Shown: positions 1 through 9,098, numbered from the stretch's first letter. The stretch is DNA of 64,000 bases from Pseudomonadota bacterium (GCA_023451825.1 JAEXYA010000034.1:1-64000), one strand, 5' to 3'. The notes: generated from the sequence alone by a model not told the origin. Translations and numbers: made by a program.

Positions 1-2
1 CA

Positions 3-43
3 CCTCTCCCCACCGGGGAGAGGTCGATCCGGCGTAGCCGGAG
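3..43. repeat. Short intergenic hairpin repeat
   Basis: Two adjacent hairpins are visible: CCTCTCCCC/GGGGAGAGG around a 3-base loop at 3-23, then TCCGGC/GCCGGA just after, followed by GCGGGTGAGGGGG. I recognise this as the kind of dispersed element common between genes of Bradyrhizobium-type genomes. That family assignment is from memory, not from a search. No gene is supported before 242. Confidence 0.6.
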
Positions 44-241
44 CGGGTGAGGGGGACTCTCAGCGATGCTCATCCCCAGCCCCGATTACTCCCTAGGCCA
101 TCTGCCCAAACTATCCGCGCCCAGCGCACCCATCCGCCAAAAATTTCACCGCACCCCCAATTTCCGCCATTGCGCCGATATGTTTTAAGTCTAAAATGAT
201 TTCCAACGACGCCTCGACGCGTCCGGACGCAGGAGCATGTC

Positions 242-1903
242 ATGGCCGCTGCCGATACACAGACGGGGAAGCGCTACACCGCGCATGTTGACACCTTCGC
301 GTGGGACAACATGCCGCCGGCCGATCAATTGCCGGAATTCACTTTCACGCGGCCGGAATTCCAATATCCCGAGCGCATCAATTGCGTGGTGCCGTTTCTC
401 GATCGCTGGGTGGCGGAAGGCCGCGGCGATGCCATGTGCATGATCGGCCCGGATGCGAGCTACACCTATCGTCAGCTCTATGAGCTGGTGAACAGGATCA
501 GCAATGTGCTGGTCGGCAAGCTCGGCCTCGTGCCCGGCGGCCGCGTGCTGCTGCGCTCCGCCAATAATCCGATGATGGTCGCGGCCTATCTCGCCATCAT
601 CAAGGCCGGCGGCGTCTGCGTCGCCACCATGCCGTTGCTGCGCGCGAAAGAGCTGATCTATCCGATCCAGAAAGCGAAGATTTCGCTGGCGCTGTGCGAT
701 GGCAAATTGTCGGACGAACTCGACAAAGCGGCAGCCTCGGCGCCCGAGCTGAAGCGCGCCGTCTATTGGGGCACCGGCAAGGACGACTCGCTGGAAGCGC
801 TGATCGCCGATGCCAGCACGGAATTCAAGGCCATCGATACGGCCGCCGACGACATCTGCCTCGTCGCCTTCACCTCAGGCACGACCGGCGATCCCAAAGG
901 CACCATGCATTTTCATCGCGATATGCTCGCGGTGTGCGACGGCTTCGCCCGCAACGTCTTGCGCGCCTCACCCGATGATCGTTTCATCGGTTCGGCGCCG
1001 CTGGCCTTCACCTTCGGCTTCGGCGGCGTGCTGTTCCCGCTGCATATCGGCGCGTCCTTCGTCGTGCCGGAAAAATCCACGCCGGATGATCTCGCGAAGG
1101 AAATCGCGAAGCACAAGGTCACCGTGACGTTCACGGCGCCCACCGCCTATCGCGCGATCCTGAGCAAGATCGATCAATACGATCTGTCGTCATTGCGAAA
1201 GTGCGTGTCGGCCGGCGAGACGCTGCCGAAGGGCACCTTCGATGCGTGGCACAAGGCAACCGGCATCAAGCTGATGGATGGTATCGGCGGCACGGAGATG
1301 CTGCACATCTTCATCTGCGCCACCGAGGACGAGATTCGTCCGGGCTCTACCGGCAAGCCGGTGCCGGGCTATGAAGCCAAGATCGTCGACGAAAATGGCG
1401 ATGACGTAATGCCGGGCACCATGGGGCGACTCGCGGTGCGCGGTCCCACCGGCTGCAAATACATGGCCGATCCGCGCCAGACCAAATATGTTGAAAACGG
1501 CTGGAACCTGACCGGCGATACCTTCGTGATGGATGAAGACGGCTACTTCTGGTACCAGTCGCGTTCCGACGACATGATCGTATCGGCGGGCTACAATATC
1601 GCAGGGCCGGATGTGGAGGGCGCGCTGCTCACCCATGAGGCGGTCGCAGAAGCAGGCGTCGTCGGTTGCCCGGATCCCGATCGCGGTATGATCGTGAAAG
1701 CCTATGTGGTGCTGGCACCCGGTCACAATGCGAGCGATGCGCTGATTGCCGAGTTGCAGAACCACGTCAAACGTGAGATTGCCCCGTTCAAATATCCGCG
1801 CGCGATCGAATTCGTCGCGCAATTGCCAAAAACCCAGACCGGAAAGCTTCAACGTTTCGCCTTGCGCAAGCTGGCGGCGGAAACGGCTGTGGCTGCGGCC
1901 TGA
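242..1903 (+). CDS. Benzoate/2-aminobenzoate-type CoA ligase (AMP-forming)
   Basis: A 553-residue acyl-adenylate synthetase that would activate an aromatic acid to its CoA thioester in the cytoplasm, using ATP and CoA. The P-loop TSGTTGDPKG lies at residues 211-220, a GGTEM adenylate motif near 349-353, RSDDMIVSAGYNI in the hinge region, and the catalytic lysine in PKTQTGKLQ near the C-terminus. Length and motifs fit the benzoate-CoA ligase subgroup. The ATG at 242 follows AGGAG at a spacing of 6. A RidA gene begins 25 bases after the stop, probably in the same transcript. The exact substrate (benzoate, anthranilate or other) cannot be read from the sequence. Confidence 0.9.
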   Translation: MAAADTQTGKRYTAHVDTFAWDNMPPADQLPEFTFTRPEFQYPERINCVVPFLDRWVAEGRGDAMCMIGPDASYTYRQLYELVNRISNVLVGKLGLVPGGRVLLRSANNPMMVAAYLAIIKAGGVCVATMPLLRAKELIYPIQKAKISLALCDGKLSDELDKAAASAPELKRAVYWGTGKDDSLEALIADASTEFKAIDTAADDICLVAFTSGTTGDPKGTMHFHRDMLAVCDGFARNVLRASPDDRFIGSAPLAFTFGFGGVLFPLHIGASFVVPEKSTPDDLAKEIAKHKVTVTFTAPTAYRAILSKIDQYDLSSLRKCVSAGETLPKGTFDAWHKATGIKLMDGIGGTEMLHIFICATEDEIRPGSTGKPVPGYEAKIVDENGDDVMPGTMGRLAVRGPTGCKYMADPRQTKYVENGWNLTGDTFVMDEDGYFWYQSRSDDMIVSAGYNIAGPDVEGALLTHEAVAEAGVVGCPDPDRGMIVKAYVVLAPGHNASDALIAELQNHVKREIAPFKYPRAIEFVAQLPKTQTGKLQRFALRKLAAETAVAAA

Positions 1904-1927
1904 GCTCGATTTGAGGAGTATTGCCCG

Positions 1928-2389
1928 GTGACGTCACCAACGAAGGGGCCGACATTGACCGTGGTGCCAGGCGCGAAATCCGATCATGCGCCGTCAGGCG
2001 TGCGAACGCTGCAGCCATCAGGTTGGCCGAAGCCGAAGGGCTATGCCAATGGCATGACCGCGGATGGCCGCATCGTCGTCACCGGCGGCGTGATCGGGTG
2101 GGATGCGGAAGAGAAGCTGCAACCGGATTTCATCAGCCAGGTCCGTCAGGCGCTGCAGAACATCAAGGACATTCTCGCTGAAGGCGGTGCGAAGCCCGAG
2201 CATCTGGTGCGGCTGACCTGGTATGTCGTCGATATCGAAGAATATATGGGCAGCCTGAAAGAACTGGGCAAAGCCTATCGCGACGTGTTCGGTGCGCATT
2301 ATCCAGCAATGGCGCTGGTGCAGGTGGTGCGCCTGGTCGAGCGCGCTGCGCGCGTCGAGATCGAAGCCACGGCGGTGGTGCCGCGGTGA
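1928..2389 (+). CDS. RidA/YjgF family protein
   Basis: A 153-residue member of the RidA/YjgF/UK114 family, cytosolic trimers that hydrolyse reactive enamines and imines or act in aromatic-acid pathways. The N-terminal 40 residues are low-complexity; the core contains GVIGWDAEEK, the conserved VRLTWYVVDIEEY strand and the terminal VEIEATAVV strand. The start is a GTG behind GAGG (TTGAGGAGTATTGCCCG). The position directly after the CoA ligase suggests a role in the same catabolic pathway, as seen for RidA-like genes next to aromatic degradation genes. A function in deaminating or hydrolysing a pathway intermediate is inference. Confidence 0.85.
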   Translation: MTSPTKGPTLTVVPGAKSDHAPSGVRTLQPSGWPKPKGYANGMTADGRIVVTGGVIGWDAEEKLQPDFISQVRQALQNIKDILAEGGAKPEHLVRLTWYVVDIEEYMGSLKELGKAYRDVFGAHYPAMALVQVVRLVERAARVEIEATAVVPR

Positions 2390-2462
2390 ATGTGTACTGC
2401 TGATGGTTTCCCTCCCCGGAGCGAAGCGAATGGGGGCCGACGGACGAATTCGTCCGTCGTAG

Positions 2463-2613
2463 GTGGCGCGTAGCGCCGGGTGGGGTCTCTCCCCACGGCA
2501 GGACGTCACGTGTTGAGAGACCCCACCCGTCTTGAAGCTCGCTGAACGCTCGCTTCAATCCACCCTCCCCACGGCGCGGCTTCGCCGCTTGGGGGAGGGA
2601 GAAGAGCGCGTCC
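2463..2613. repeat. Dispersed repeat family I, copy 1
   Basis: An element of about 150 bases with internal inverted repeats (GGTGGGGTCTCTCCCC near the left, GAGACCCCACCCGTC in the middle, CCACCCTCCCC and GGGGGAGGGAGAAG at the right) around a GACGTCACGTG core. The same blocks recur at 3219-3386 and 50979-51172. Reading frames across it look like chance. Confidence 0.75.
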
Positions 2614-3218
2614 TCAAATTGTTCTCATTTTGTTCTTTACTTGAGGTTGCGCCTTCGCTAGCGTGATCTCGTCCTGCTCCACCTGAAAGGGGCGATCGCA
2701 TTCGTCACGATTGCGGAGCGAGGATGCGATGAGACGCCATAAGGGTGCGGCGTCGCGCGGTGCGAGGGTGACGGCCGCAGCAAGCGGATCGGATCTGCGC
2801 CAGACCTGCCACTGGCCTGAGATGGTTTGCCTGCCAACGCCTCGATCCCGCGGATCGCCCGACGGACGACCACATCCGGCGGCGTACGGTTCTCTGCCCG
2901 AGGCTCCCAGGCTACCGCCGTGGGCCGGTAATCGTGGTGATGGGGTCGTTCATCCACGGGACAGTACAAGCAGTGCGAACCGACAAGACATCGCGTGCGG
3001 AGCGCCGGATTGCATCCGGTGAATCCGAACGTCCTGATGCTCCTTATTCGCGGAGTACCGCGCATGGCATCAGGCACCCAGGGTGCATCGGGCACCCGGC
3101 GCTCCGCGCGCCCTCTTGAAGGAGAGGGCGGAGGGATTGCACGAAACTCGGGCGCGGGAGCGCGGCGAGAATGAAATGACGTCGCTGTTTGACATGTTGA
3201 TGCAATGACGCGCGGAAG
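2614..3218. other. Intergenic repeat-rich stretch, no gene supported
   Basis: About 600 bases without a believable gene. They hold fragments that look like a second dispersed element: CGCGGAGTACCGCGCATGGC near 3051 and GGGCACCCGGCGCTCC near 3090, followed by a purine-rich GGAGAGGGCGG. A long minus-strand open frame crosses this region and the neighbouring repeats, but it has proline/arginine-rich low-complexity content and no domain, so it was not called. Confidence 0.55.
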
Positions 3219-3386
3219 TCGCGCTCCCTCCCTCAAGCCGCGCAGCGGCGCAGTGGGGAGGGCGGGGTGGGGTGCTTCCCCAAGCTCTGACGTCACGTGG
3301 GGATAGACCCCACCCGTCTCGAAGCTCGCTGAACGCTCGCTGCAATCCACCCTCCCCATTCGCTTCGCTCCGGGGAGGGAGAAGAA
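3219..3386. repeat. Dispersed repeat family I, copy 2
   Basis: A second copy of the element at 2463-2613. It shares GCGGGGTGGGGTGCTTCCCC, the GACGTCACGTGGGG core, AGACCCCACCCGTCTCGAAGC and CCACCCTCCCCATTCGC with the other copies. It abuts the 3' end of the AraC-family gene. Confidence 0.75.
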
Positions 3387-3388
3387 CC

Positions 3389-4195
3389 TCACTTCGCCGC
3401 CACGAACTCCGTCGGGCTCTTCCCCGTCACTTGGCGAAACGCATGCGAAAAGGCCGGGAAACTCGCATAGCCCAGTTCCGACGCGAGTTGCTTCACCGAC
3501 ACGCTCCCGCCCACCGACAGCCGCTCGATCGCAGCCGCGATGCGCGCGCGCTGGCACCAGCTCTTGAAGCTCAATTGCGTCTCCGCAGAGAACAGCCGCG
3601 ACAGCGTCCGCGTCGATGTCCCCACGCGCTGCGCCAGCGCGTCGATCTCGTGATTGCGGGTGGGATCGGCCAGCACGATCTCCGCCGCGCGGCGGCAGCG
3701 CGGCTCCTGCGGCAGCGGCATGAAAGTGGTGGGATCACCCGCCTGCTGCAATTCCAGCATCGCCAGCCGGATCAGGAGATTGACCCGGTCGGAATCCCTG
3801 CGGCCGTCGAACAGGGCCAGGATCGCCTCATGCAGCAGACGCGAGACACGCACCACGAACTCAGTCGATAGCGCCGTATTGTTCTCCTGCTCCAGCCGCT
3901 CCGGATTGAAATACAGCGAGCGCATCTCGATATCGGCGAGCACGTCGATGGCATGGGGCAGTTGCGACGGCACCCAGACCGCGCGGTCCGGGGGCACCAG
4001 CCAGCGACCTTTCGGCGTCGTCACCTGCATGGTGCCGGCCGCGGCATAGACGAGCTGGGCTTCGCGATGGGTATGGGCGTTGAGGCGGGTGCCTTTGACA
4101 TAGCGGGTCGCCAGCATATGGACACCATCGGCCGAGGACCAGCGACGGTCCGACAAGGGTATGATTGGCGTGTCAACGATAGCCATTGGCGACAT
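3389..4195 (-). CDS. AraC-family transcriptional regulator
   Basis: A 268-residue regulator with an N-terminal cupin sensor (HTHREAQLVYAAAGTM, residues about 40-60) and a C-terminal AraC double helix-turn-helix (LAQRVGTSTRTLSRLF and LASELGYASFPAFSHAFRQ). The open frame extends upstream, but the ATG at 4195 follows AAGGAGCG and gives a normal-length protein; ATG 4186 is the alternative. It is divergent from the MFS transporter at 4250 with only 54 bases between starts, so it probably controls that transporter. The ligand is unknown. Confidence 0.88.
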   Translation of the reverse strand: MSPMAIVDTPIIPLSDRRWSSADGVHMLATRYVKGTRLNAHTHREAQLVYAAAGTMQVTTPKGRWLVPPDRAVWVPSQLPHAIDVLADIEMRSLYFNPERLEQENNTALSTEFVVRVSRLLHEAILALFDGRRDSDRVNLLIRLAMLELQQAGDPTTFMPLPQEPRCRRAAEIVLADPTRNHEIDALAQRVGTSTRTLSRLFSAETQLSFKSWCQRARIAAAIERLSVGGSVSVKQLASELGYASFPAFSHAFRQVTGKSPTEFVAAK

Positions 4196-4249
4196 CCCGT
4201 TTCGTTCGCTCCTTATAACGGCAGGACAGGTCGTTTTGGAAATCGATTC

Positions 4250-5422
4250 ATGAACTCGCCAGCCCGCGTCATCACCCTCGTCAATGTCGCCCACTTCATC
4301 GATCACTATGCGATGCTGATCTTTGCGGCGGCGGTGCTCGTGATGGGCCCGTCCATGAACATGACCTATACGGAGCTGCTGCCCTATGCGACGCCGGGCT
4401 TCGTCGCCTTCGGCGCGGGCTCGCTGTTCACCGGCTGGCTCGGCGATCGCTGGAGCCGTCGCCATATGATGGTGATCTTCTTCTACGGCATCGGCCTGTC
4501 GATGATCGCGGTCGGCTTCGTGCAGACGCCGCTGCAGCTCGGCGCGGCGCTGTTCGCCGTCGGCCTGTTCGCCTCGATCTATCATCCGGTCGGCACTGCG
4601 ATGATCGTGTCCTATGCGGACAAGCTCGGCAGTTCGATGGGCGTCAATGGCGTGTTCGGCAATTTCGGTGTGGCGTCGTCGGCGCTGATCACGGGCGTTG
4701 TCGGGCAATATCTCGGATGGCGCTGGGCCTTTATCATTCCCGGCCTCGTCACCATCGCTGCCGGCGTCGTGTTCATGCTGCAGGTCGCGCATGAAGATCG
4801 TTCGGGCTTCAAACAGGCCGCTGCGCAGGCGCGCGTGGCGAAGTCCGATATGTGGCGCGTGATCGTCGCACTGCTGGTAACGGTGATCGCCATCTCCACC
4901 GTGTTCAATGCGATCACCATTGCGCTACCGAAACTGTTTGCCGAACGCCTGTCGGAGCTCACGCAGAGCCCGGCCACGCTCGGCGTCATCGCTGCCTGCG
5001 TCTATGTGTTCGGCGCGCTCACGCAGTACAATATCGGCTGGCTGATCGATCGCTATTCGTTGAAGGCTGTCTGCCTGCCGCTCTCGCTGCTGCTGGCACC
5101 GTTTCTGTACTTCGCCGCGACGCTGTCGAATGAAGGACTGATCCTTGTCGCGATCGGCGTCATCATCGGCCTGTTCGGACAGATCACGGTCAATGAAACG
5201 ATCGTCGGCAAATACACCGCGGAGGAATGGCGATCGCGTGCCTATGCGGTGCGCTACTTCGTCGGCTTCACCGCGGCCGGCGCGTCGGTCGGCCTGGTGG
5301 CGTGGCTGTATGAAACCGGCGGCTTCATGCTGATGTTGCATTCCTTCGCAGGCCTCTCGGTGCTGGTGATCATCGCCGCACTGATCCTGCCGCCGGAACT
5401 ACCGACGGAAACGCAGAGCTGA
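4250..5422 (+). CDS. MFS transporter
   Basis: A 390-residue integral membrane protein with about 12 hydrophobic segments. It carries the MFS loop 2-3 signature in the form GWLGDRWSRRHMM (about residues 62-74) and a second-half counterpart around GWLIDRYSLKAV. It resembles fosmidomycin-resistance-like or small-molecule exporters, but the substrate is not readable. The ATG at 4250 was chosen over upstream starts because the earlier part of the frame lies antisense to the AraC gene. Its divergent arrangement with that regulator suggests ligand-controlled efflux or uptake. Confidence 0.85.
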   Translation: MNSPARVITLVNVAHFIDHYAMLIFAAAVLVMGPSMNMTYTELLPYATPGFVAFGAGSLFTGWLGDRWSRRHMMVIFFYGIGLSMIAVGFVQTPLQLGAALFAVGLFASIYHPVGTAMIVSYADKLGSSMGVNGVFGNFGVASSALITGVVGQYLGWRWAFIIPGLVTIAAGVVFMLQVAHEDRSGFKQAAAQARVAKSDMWRVIVALLVTVIAISTVFNAITIALPKLFAERLSELTQSPATLGVIAACVYVFGALTQYNIGWLIDRYSLKAVCLPLSLLLAPFLYFAATLSNEGLILVAIGVIIGLFGQITVNETIVGKYTAEEWRSRAYAVRYFVGFTAAGASVGLVAWLYETGGFMLMLHSFAGLSVLVIIAALILPPELPTETQS

Positions 5423-5648
5423 TTTCGTTAAAATTCGCTTGGCGAACATTGCAGTGCGGTATAGACAGAGCCAGCCAGTGCCCCCTCTGTGCCATTTGTG
5501 GCGGGGCCGAGTAGCTTGTTGCTTTTCGCGCAGCCTTCGTCGCCAGTCGTTTTCCGTGTTAAACGGGAATGTGTCGCGTTTTGAGGTGTTGCATCGCTGA
5601 GCAAAGATTCCACATTTCGGAAACACTGCTGCGCTGTCAGGACCCATT

Positions 5649-6749
5649 GTGCTGGATTCATCTGCCGATTTTGAAACGCTCGTCGACGAGATCTATGAAG
5701 CGAGCGTGATAGCCGATCGCTGGCCGCTGCTGCTCGAGCGTCTGTCGAATATTGTCGATGGCGAGGGCGCGCTGATCTTCGCCGCCGCGCCGGGGCAGCC
5801 GCGCTGGTTGTCGTCGGAACGCATTCGCCCACAGATCGAGCGCTGGACACGCAGCGCTTACGCACAGCAAAATCCACGTAGCGAGCGGTTGGTGCCGAAC
5901 ACCGAGGCCAGGTTCCTCACCGACCTCGATCGCTTCACCGAAGCCGAACTGGACGCTGAACCATTCTACACCCAGATATTGCGTCCCAACGGTCTCGGCT
6001 GGTGCGTCGGTACGACCATCCGCTCGCCAGCCGGCGATACCCTGGTTGTCTCCATTGAAAAGGCGCATGCCAAGGGCCCGGTCGAGCGCGCGACCGCGGA
6101 GAAACTCGACATCCTGCGTCCGCACATCGCACGCGCCGCTGTGTTGTCCGGTCGTCTCGGTTTCGAGCGCGCACGGACAGCGGTCAATACGCTCGACATG
6201 ATCGGCCTTCCCGCTGCGGCCGTAACCCATACGGGCAGGGCGGTGGCTGCGAATTCGGGCTTCGTGTCGCTCAGTCCGGCCGTGCAGGTCGGTGCGCAAG
6301 ACCTGGTGCAGTTCACTTCGTCCGCCGCACAGATCATGTTCAAGGAAGCGCTGGCGGCGCCGGCATCGCTGACAAAGGCCGGCCGCTCAATCCCGGTCGC
6401 TGGCAGCGAGGCGAATGCACCGTTCATCGCCCATGTGCTGCCGCTGCGTTTGTCCGGCCTCGATCTGTTTGCAGGGGCCGTCTCGATCGTGTTCCTCACG
6501 CCGGTCACCGAGCAGCGCAGCCCGGGACCCGAATTGCTGCAGGCCTTGTTCGATCTCACGCCGGCGGAGGCGCGTATTGCCAGTATGGTGATCGACGGCA
6601 AGTCGGTGGATTCGATCTCTAAGATCCAGAGCGTGAGCCTGAACACCGTGAGAACGCAGTTGAAGTCGGTGTTCATGAAGACCGGCGTGGATCGTCAGGT
6701 CGATCTCGTCCGCCTGCTCGGGCAGCGCCACGGCCAGCCCAATCTTTGA
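5649..6749 (+). CDS. LuxR-type helix-turn-helix regulator
   Basis: A 366-residue protein. Its C-terminal 60 residues form a LuxR/GerE-type helix-turn-helix (LTPAEARIASMVIDGKSVDSI followed by VSLNTVRTQLKSVFMKTGV). The N-terminal 290 residues look like the PAS/GAF-like sensor found in many alphaproteobacterial one-component LuxR proteins, without a recognisable acyl-homoserine-lactone pocket. The start is GTG at 5649; the upstream context is weak, so a nearby alternative is possible. It stands alone between the MFS gene and a terminator-like hairpin. Signal and targets are unknown. Confidence 0.83.
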   Translation: MLDSSADFETLVDEIYEASVIADRWPLLLERLSNIVDGEGALIFAAAPGQPRWLSSERIRPQIERWTRSAYAQQNPRSERLVPNTEARFLTDLDRFTEAELDAEPFYTQILRPNGLGWCVGTTIRSPAGDTLVVSIEKAHAKGPVERATAEKLDILRPHIARAAVLSGRLGFERARTAVNTLDMIGLPAAAVTHTGRAVAANSGFVSLSPAVQVGAQDLVQFTSSAAQIMFKEALAAPASLTKAGRSIPVAGSEANAPFIAHVLPLRLSGLDLFAGAVSIVFLTPVTEQRSPGPELLQALFDLTPAEARIASMVIDGKSVDSISKIQSVSLNTVRTQLKSVFMKTGVDRQVDLVRLLGQRHGQPNL

Positions 6750-6774
6750 CGTCGCCTGCCGCCGGCCAAAGAAA

Positions 6775-6798
6775 AAGGCCGGCGATGAAGCCGGCCTT
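6775..6798. terminator. Hairpin between convergent genes
   Basis: Perfect 9-bp stem AAGGCCGGC / GCCGGCCTT with loop GATGAA. Read on the minus strand the stem is followed by a run of T residues, so it best terminates the small minus-strand gene at 7035-7244. It could also end the LuxR-type transcript. The 236 bases between it and 7035 hold no gene I can support. Confidence 0.7.
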
Positions 6799-7034
6799 GA
6801 TCCTCAGTATCCCCACTCAAAAGGTCTGCGTCTCAATATATGGTCCGCCGAAGCGGTAAATCGGAACCGCGAAACTGCCAACGCAGCCGTGTAATCAGTC
6901 CCCCAATACCGACGTATGCTATCCCGCGAAATGAAGCGTCACCAATATGGGTGAATACTTCCGAATAACTTGACTGAGCGTCTCATTTTGACGCCAGGCC
7001 GGAACTTTTGGCAATGTGCGTTTTCACGGATTTG

Positions 7035-7244
7035 TCATCTTGTCGGCTGTGCGCGCCAACCGAGGACATGCGCTTCGACGAGATCATCGGTCTCGGCATT
7101 ACGCCATTGGCCATCGGCATGCAGGCAAGCAAAGGGCAGCAGATAGGTGCCGCTTTTATCTTCGCATAAAACCTGTACGGGCTGTGCGGGCGGCGGGACA
7201 TCCTGGGTGTTGAATTCCGCCAAGCGCTGATCGCGTGTCACCAT
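7035..7244 (-). CDS. Small conserved hypothetical protein
   Basis: A 69-residue protein without signal peptide or membrane segment. It has the recognisable pattern VPPPAQPVQVLCEDKSGTY-LPF-C-HADGQW and ends in VLGWR. I have an impression of this pattern from small uncharacterised Bradyrhizobium proteins, but no function is known to me. The ATG at 7244 sits 6 bases after GGAG; the longer frame upstream would run through the promoter. An EcfG-type promoter (CGTT box at 7264-7267 on this strand) would start transcription only about 13 bases before the start codon, placing the gene in the general stress regulon by inference. Confidence 0.7.
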   Translation of the reverse strand: MVTRDQRLAEFNTQDVPPPAQPVQVLCEDKSGTYLLPFACLHADGQWRNAETDDLVEAHVLGWRAQPTR

Positions 7245-7261
7245 GGGATGCTCCGGCCAAA

Positions 7262-7288
7262 GGAACGGCCCGGCGCCTGTGTCGTTCC
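7262..7288. promoter_or_regulatory. Symmetric, divergent EcfG-type promoter
   Basis: The plus strand reads GGAAC (7262-7266), 16 bases, CGTT (7283-7286). The minus strand reads GGAAC (7288-7284), 16 bases, CGTT (7267-7264). Both match the alphaproteobacterial general stress (EcfG) consensus with ideal spacing, so one 27-base element can fire in both directions, toward 7244 and toward 7364. Confidence 0.75.
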
Positions 7289-7363
7289 CACCAGGTCTGA
7301 TTGACAGTCGGCCATGAACGTCGTTGCTCTCATCATGGTCGAACGGCAACGAAAGGATATGGC

Positions 7364-7738
7364 ATGCGCTGCGCGATACTTCTCATATTGACTTCGCTCG
7401 TGGCAACCAGCGGCGCAGCGCTGGCGCAGGACGTGCCCGGCATCGAGATCTGCACTGTCGAAAAGACCATGGAGCGGCGCACCAGTTGTCTGCAAAGCAA
7501 TGTCAACTTTCTGCAGCAAACCGTGGGCAAATTGCGGCTGGAGCAGCAACAGCGCCTTGATGCGTCCAATCGTCAGATCGAAGCACTGAAGGCGACGGTC
7601 GTCGGCTTGCAGAAAACTGTCGAGGACCTGCAGGCCGCGCAAAAGACCGCGGCAACTCCTGCGAAGCCGGGACCGACCAAAGATGCTGGGCAAGCCGCCA
7701 AGGATGCAACGCCGGCCGCCAAGGATGCTGCGAAATAG
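7364..7738 (+). CDS. Exported coiled-coil hypothetical protein
   Basis: A 124-residue protein. Residues 1-22 form a signal peptide ending in AALA-Q, residues about 45-90 are a heptad-rich coiled coil (LQQTVGKLRLEQQQRLDA, IEALKATVVGLQKTVEDLQ), and the tail is rich in Ala, Lys, Pro and Asp. Two cysteines precede the coil. It is probably periplasmic. The ATG at 7364 follows AAAGGATAT. A plus-strand EcfG-type promoter lies about 75 bases upstream, shared with the divergent small gene at 7244, which suggests a stress-induced envelope role. No family name is known to me. Confidence 0.75.
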   Translation: MRCAILLILTSLVATSGAALAQDVPGIEICTVEKTMERRTSCLQSNVNFLQQTVGKLRLEQQQRLDASNRQIEALKATVVGLQKTVEDLQAAQKTAATPAKPGPTKDAGQAAKDATPAAKDAAK

Positions 7739-7744
7739 CGATGT

Positions 7745-8959
7745 CTATTCGCTGCTCAATACCGGTCCGAACAATTCCCAACGCTCGCCCTTGAAGCGCA
7801 TCATCTGCAATTGCTGCAATGGGCTGTAATCGGTGAGGCTGGTCTTGATCCGCGTGCCCGGCAGGAAAATGCCGACCTCGTAATCGAGACTGGTCGCCTG
7901 CTTCATGACATTCTCGCGGGTGAGATTGTCACCGCATTGCTGCAGGATGTGCACCAGCGTGCGCGCGATGCCGAAGCCGTAGAGCGTGTAGATGTCGTTC
8001 TTGTCGCCGTCCGGATAGTATTTGTCCATGAAGGCGCGCCATTCTTTGATGGTCGGGTCGTCCTTCCATTGCGGATCGGTGGGGTCTTTCATATAGGCCG
8101 CGCTGATCACGCCCTGGGCATTGTCGAAGCCGGCGGGCTTGATCACCGATCCGACCGACTGCGAGACATTGACCAGCATCTGCACCGGCTTCCAGTTCAG
8201 CTCGGCGACTTTCTTGATGGCCTGTGCAGCGAATTTCGGCGAGGCGATGTTGAGGAAAATATCGGGATTGGCCGTTTTGATCTGAACGATCTGTGAATCA
8301 ACGGTGGGCGAGCTGATCTCGAAGCTTGCTTGCGTGATGATCATCTTGTCGGCCTTGTCGCCAAGGCCTTCACGCACGCCGCTGAAATAGTCCTTGCCCA
8401 TGTCGTCGTTCTGGAACAGCACGCCGATCTTCGCATCGGGATGGTTCTTCAGGATCCAGCTGGCCCAGATCTTTCCCTCATTGTGGTAGCTGGGCGACCA
8501 ACCCATGGTCCATGGGAAGTGCTTTGGATCGGCCCATTTCGACGCGCCGGATGACACGAAGAGATGCGGGACCTTCTTGATGTTCATGTATCTCTGGATC
8601 GCCGAATTGGTCGCGGTGCCGAGCGGATTGAAAATCAGCAGCACCTCGTCGCTCTCGACCAGTTTTCGCGCTTGTTCGACGGTCTTGGGCGGTGAATAGG
8701 CGTCGTCATAGCTGATGAAATTGATCTTGCGCCCATTCACGCCGCCCTGGTCATTGACCATGCGGAAATAGGCGGCTTCCGATTTTCCGATCGAGGCGTA
8801 GGACGAGGCCGGCCCGCTATAAGGCATGATATTGCCGATCTTGATCTCGGTATCGGACGCACCGGGATCGTATTTCTTCTGCGCAGAGGCCGGAGAGGCG
8901 AGGGCGCTGATCGCAAGCGCGGTGACAAGCGCGATGGCGCGGAAGTGTGTTTGATGCAT
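7745..8959 (-). CDS. Branched-chain amino-acid-type ABC substrate-binding protein
   Basis: A 404-residue periplasmic binding protein (Peripla_BP_6, LivJ-like). A signal peptide covers residues 1-26 (ALASPASA-Q) and the mature N-terminus runs KKYDPGASDTEIKIGN with the typical MPYSGP motif. Ligands of this subgroup include branched-chain amino acids, amides and aromatic acids. The permease and ATPase genes are not in the window. The neighbour at 9099-10322 is a close paralogue in the same orientation. The ATG at 8959 follows AGAGGAAACG. Given the surrounding CoA-ligase and hydratase genes, an aromatic or organic acid ligand is plausible. Confidence 0.9.
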   Translation of the reverse strand: MHQTHFRAIALVTALAISALASPASAQKKYDPGASDTEIKIGNIMPYSGPASSYASIGKSEAAYFRMVNDQGGVNGRKINFISYDDAYSPPKTVEQARKLVESDEVLLIFNPLGTATNSAIQRYMNIKKVPHLFVSSGASKWADPKHFPWTMGWSPSYHNEGKIWASWILKNHPDAKIGVLFQNDDMGKDYFSGVREGLGDKADKMIITQASFEISSPTVDSQIVQIKTANPDIFLNIASPKFAAQAIKKVAELNWKPVQMLVNVSQSVGSVIKPAGFDNAQGVISAAYMKDPTDPQWKDDPTIKEWRAFMDKYYPDGDKNDIYTLYGFGIARTLVHILQQCGDNLTRENVMKQATSLDYEVGIFLPGTRIKTSLTDYSPLQQLQMMRFKGERWELFGPVLSSE

Positions 8960-9047
8960 CGTTTCCTCTGACGTCTGTTATCAGCCATACGGCCATTGTT
9001 GACGTCGAGTATGCATGTTTGCGCGCAGGCGCATAGCGATGTGGACG

Positions 9048-9082
9048 GGATGCCCCCTCTCCAGAAATGGAGAGGAGCATCC
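9048..9082. terminator. Hairpin between the two binding-protein genes
   Basis: GGATGC and CCTCTCCA pair with TGGAGAGG and GCATCC around a GAAA loop, giving a strong 14-bp interrupted stem. It lies just after the stop of the upstream paralogue (minus strand). There is no clear T run, so it may be an attenuator or mRNA-stabilising hairpin that sets unequal expression of the pair. Confidence 0.5.
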
Positions 9083-9098
9083 GTCTTGCGGAATACCG

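Noticed and set aside
1190..1852. Minus-strand frame of 220 residues inside the CoA ligase gene
   Set aside because: Antisense shadow of a strongly supported enzyme in high-GC DNA.
2658..3557. Minus-strand open frame of 299 residues
   Set aside because: It runs through dispersed repeats into the AraC gene, is Arg/Pro/Ser-rich and shows no domain or ribosome binding site.
6799..7034. Possible remnant of a small secreted protein on the minus strand
   Set aside because: Protein-like fragments occur in two frames, but no start codon or continuous frame exists; nothing could be supported.
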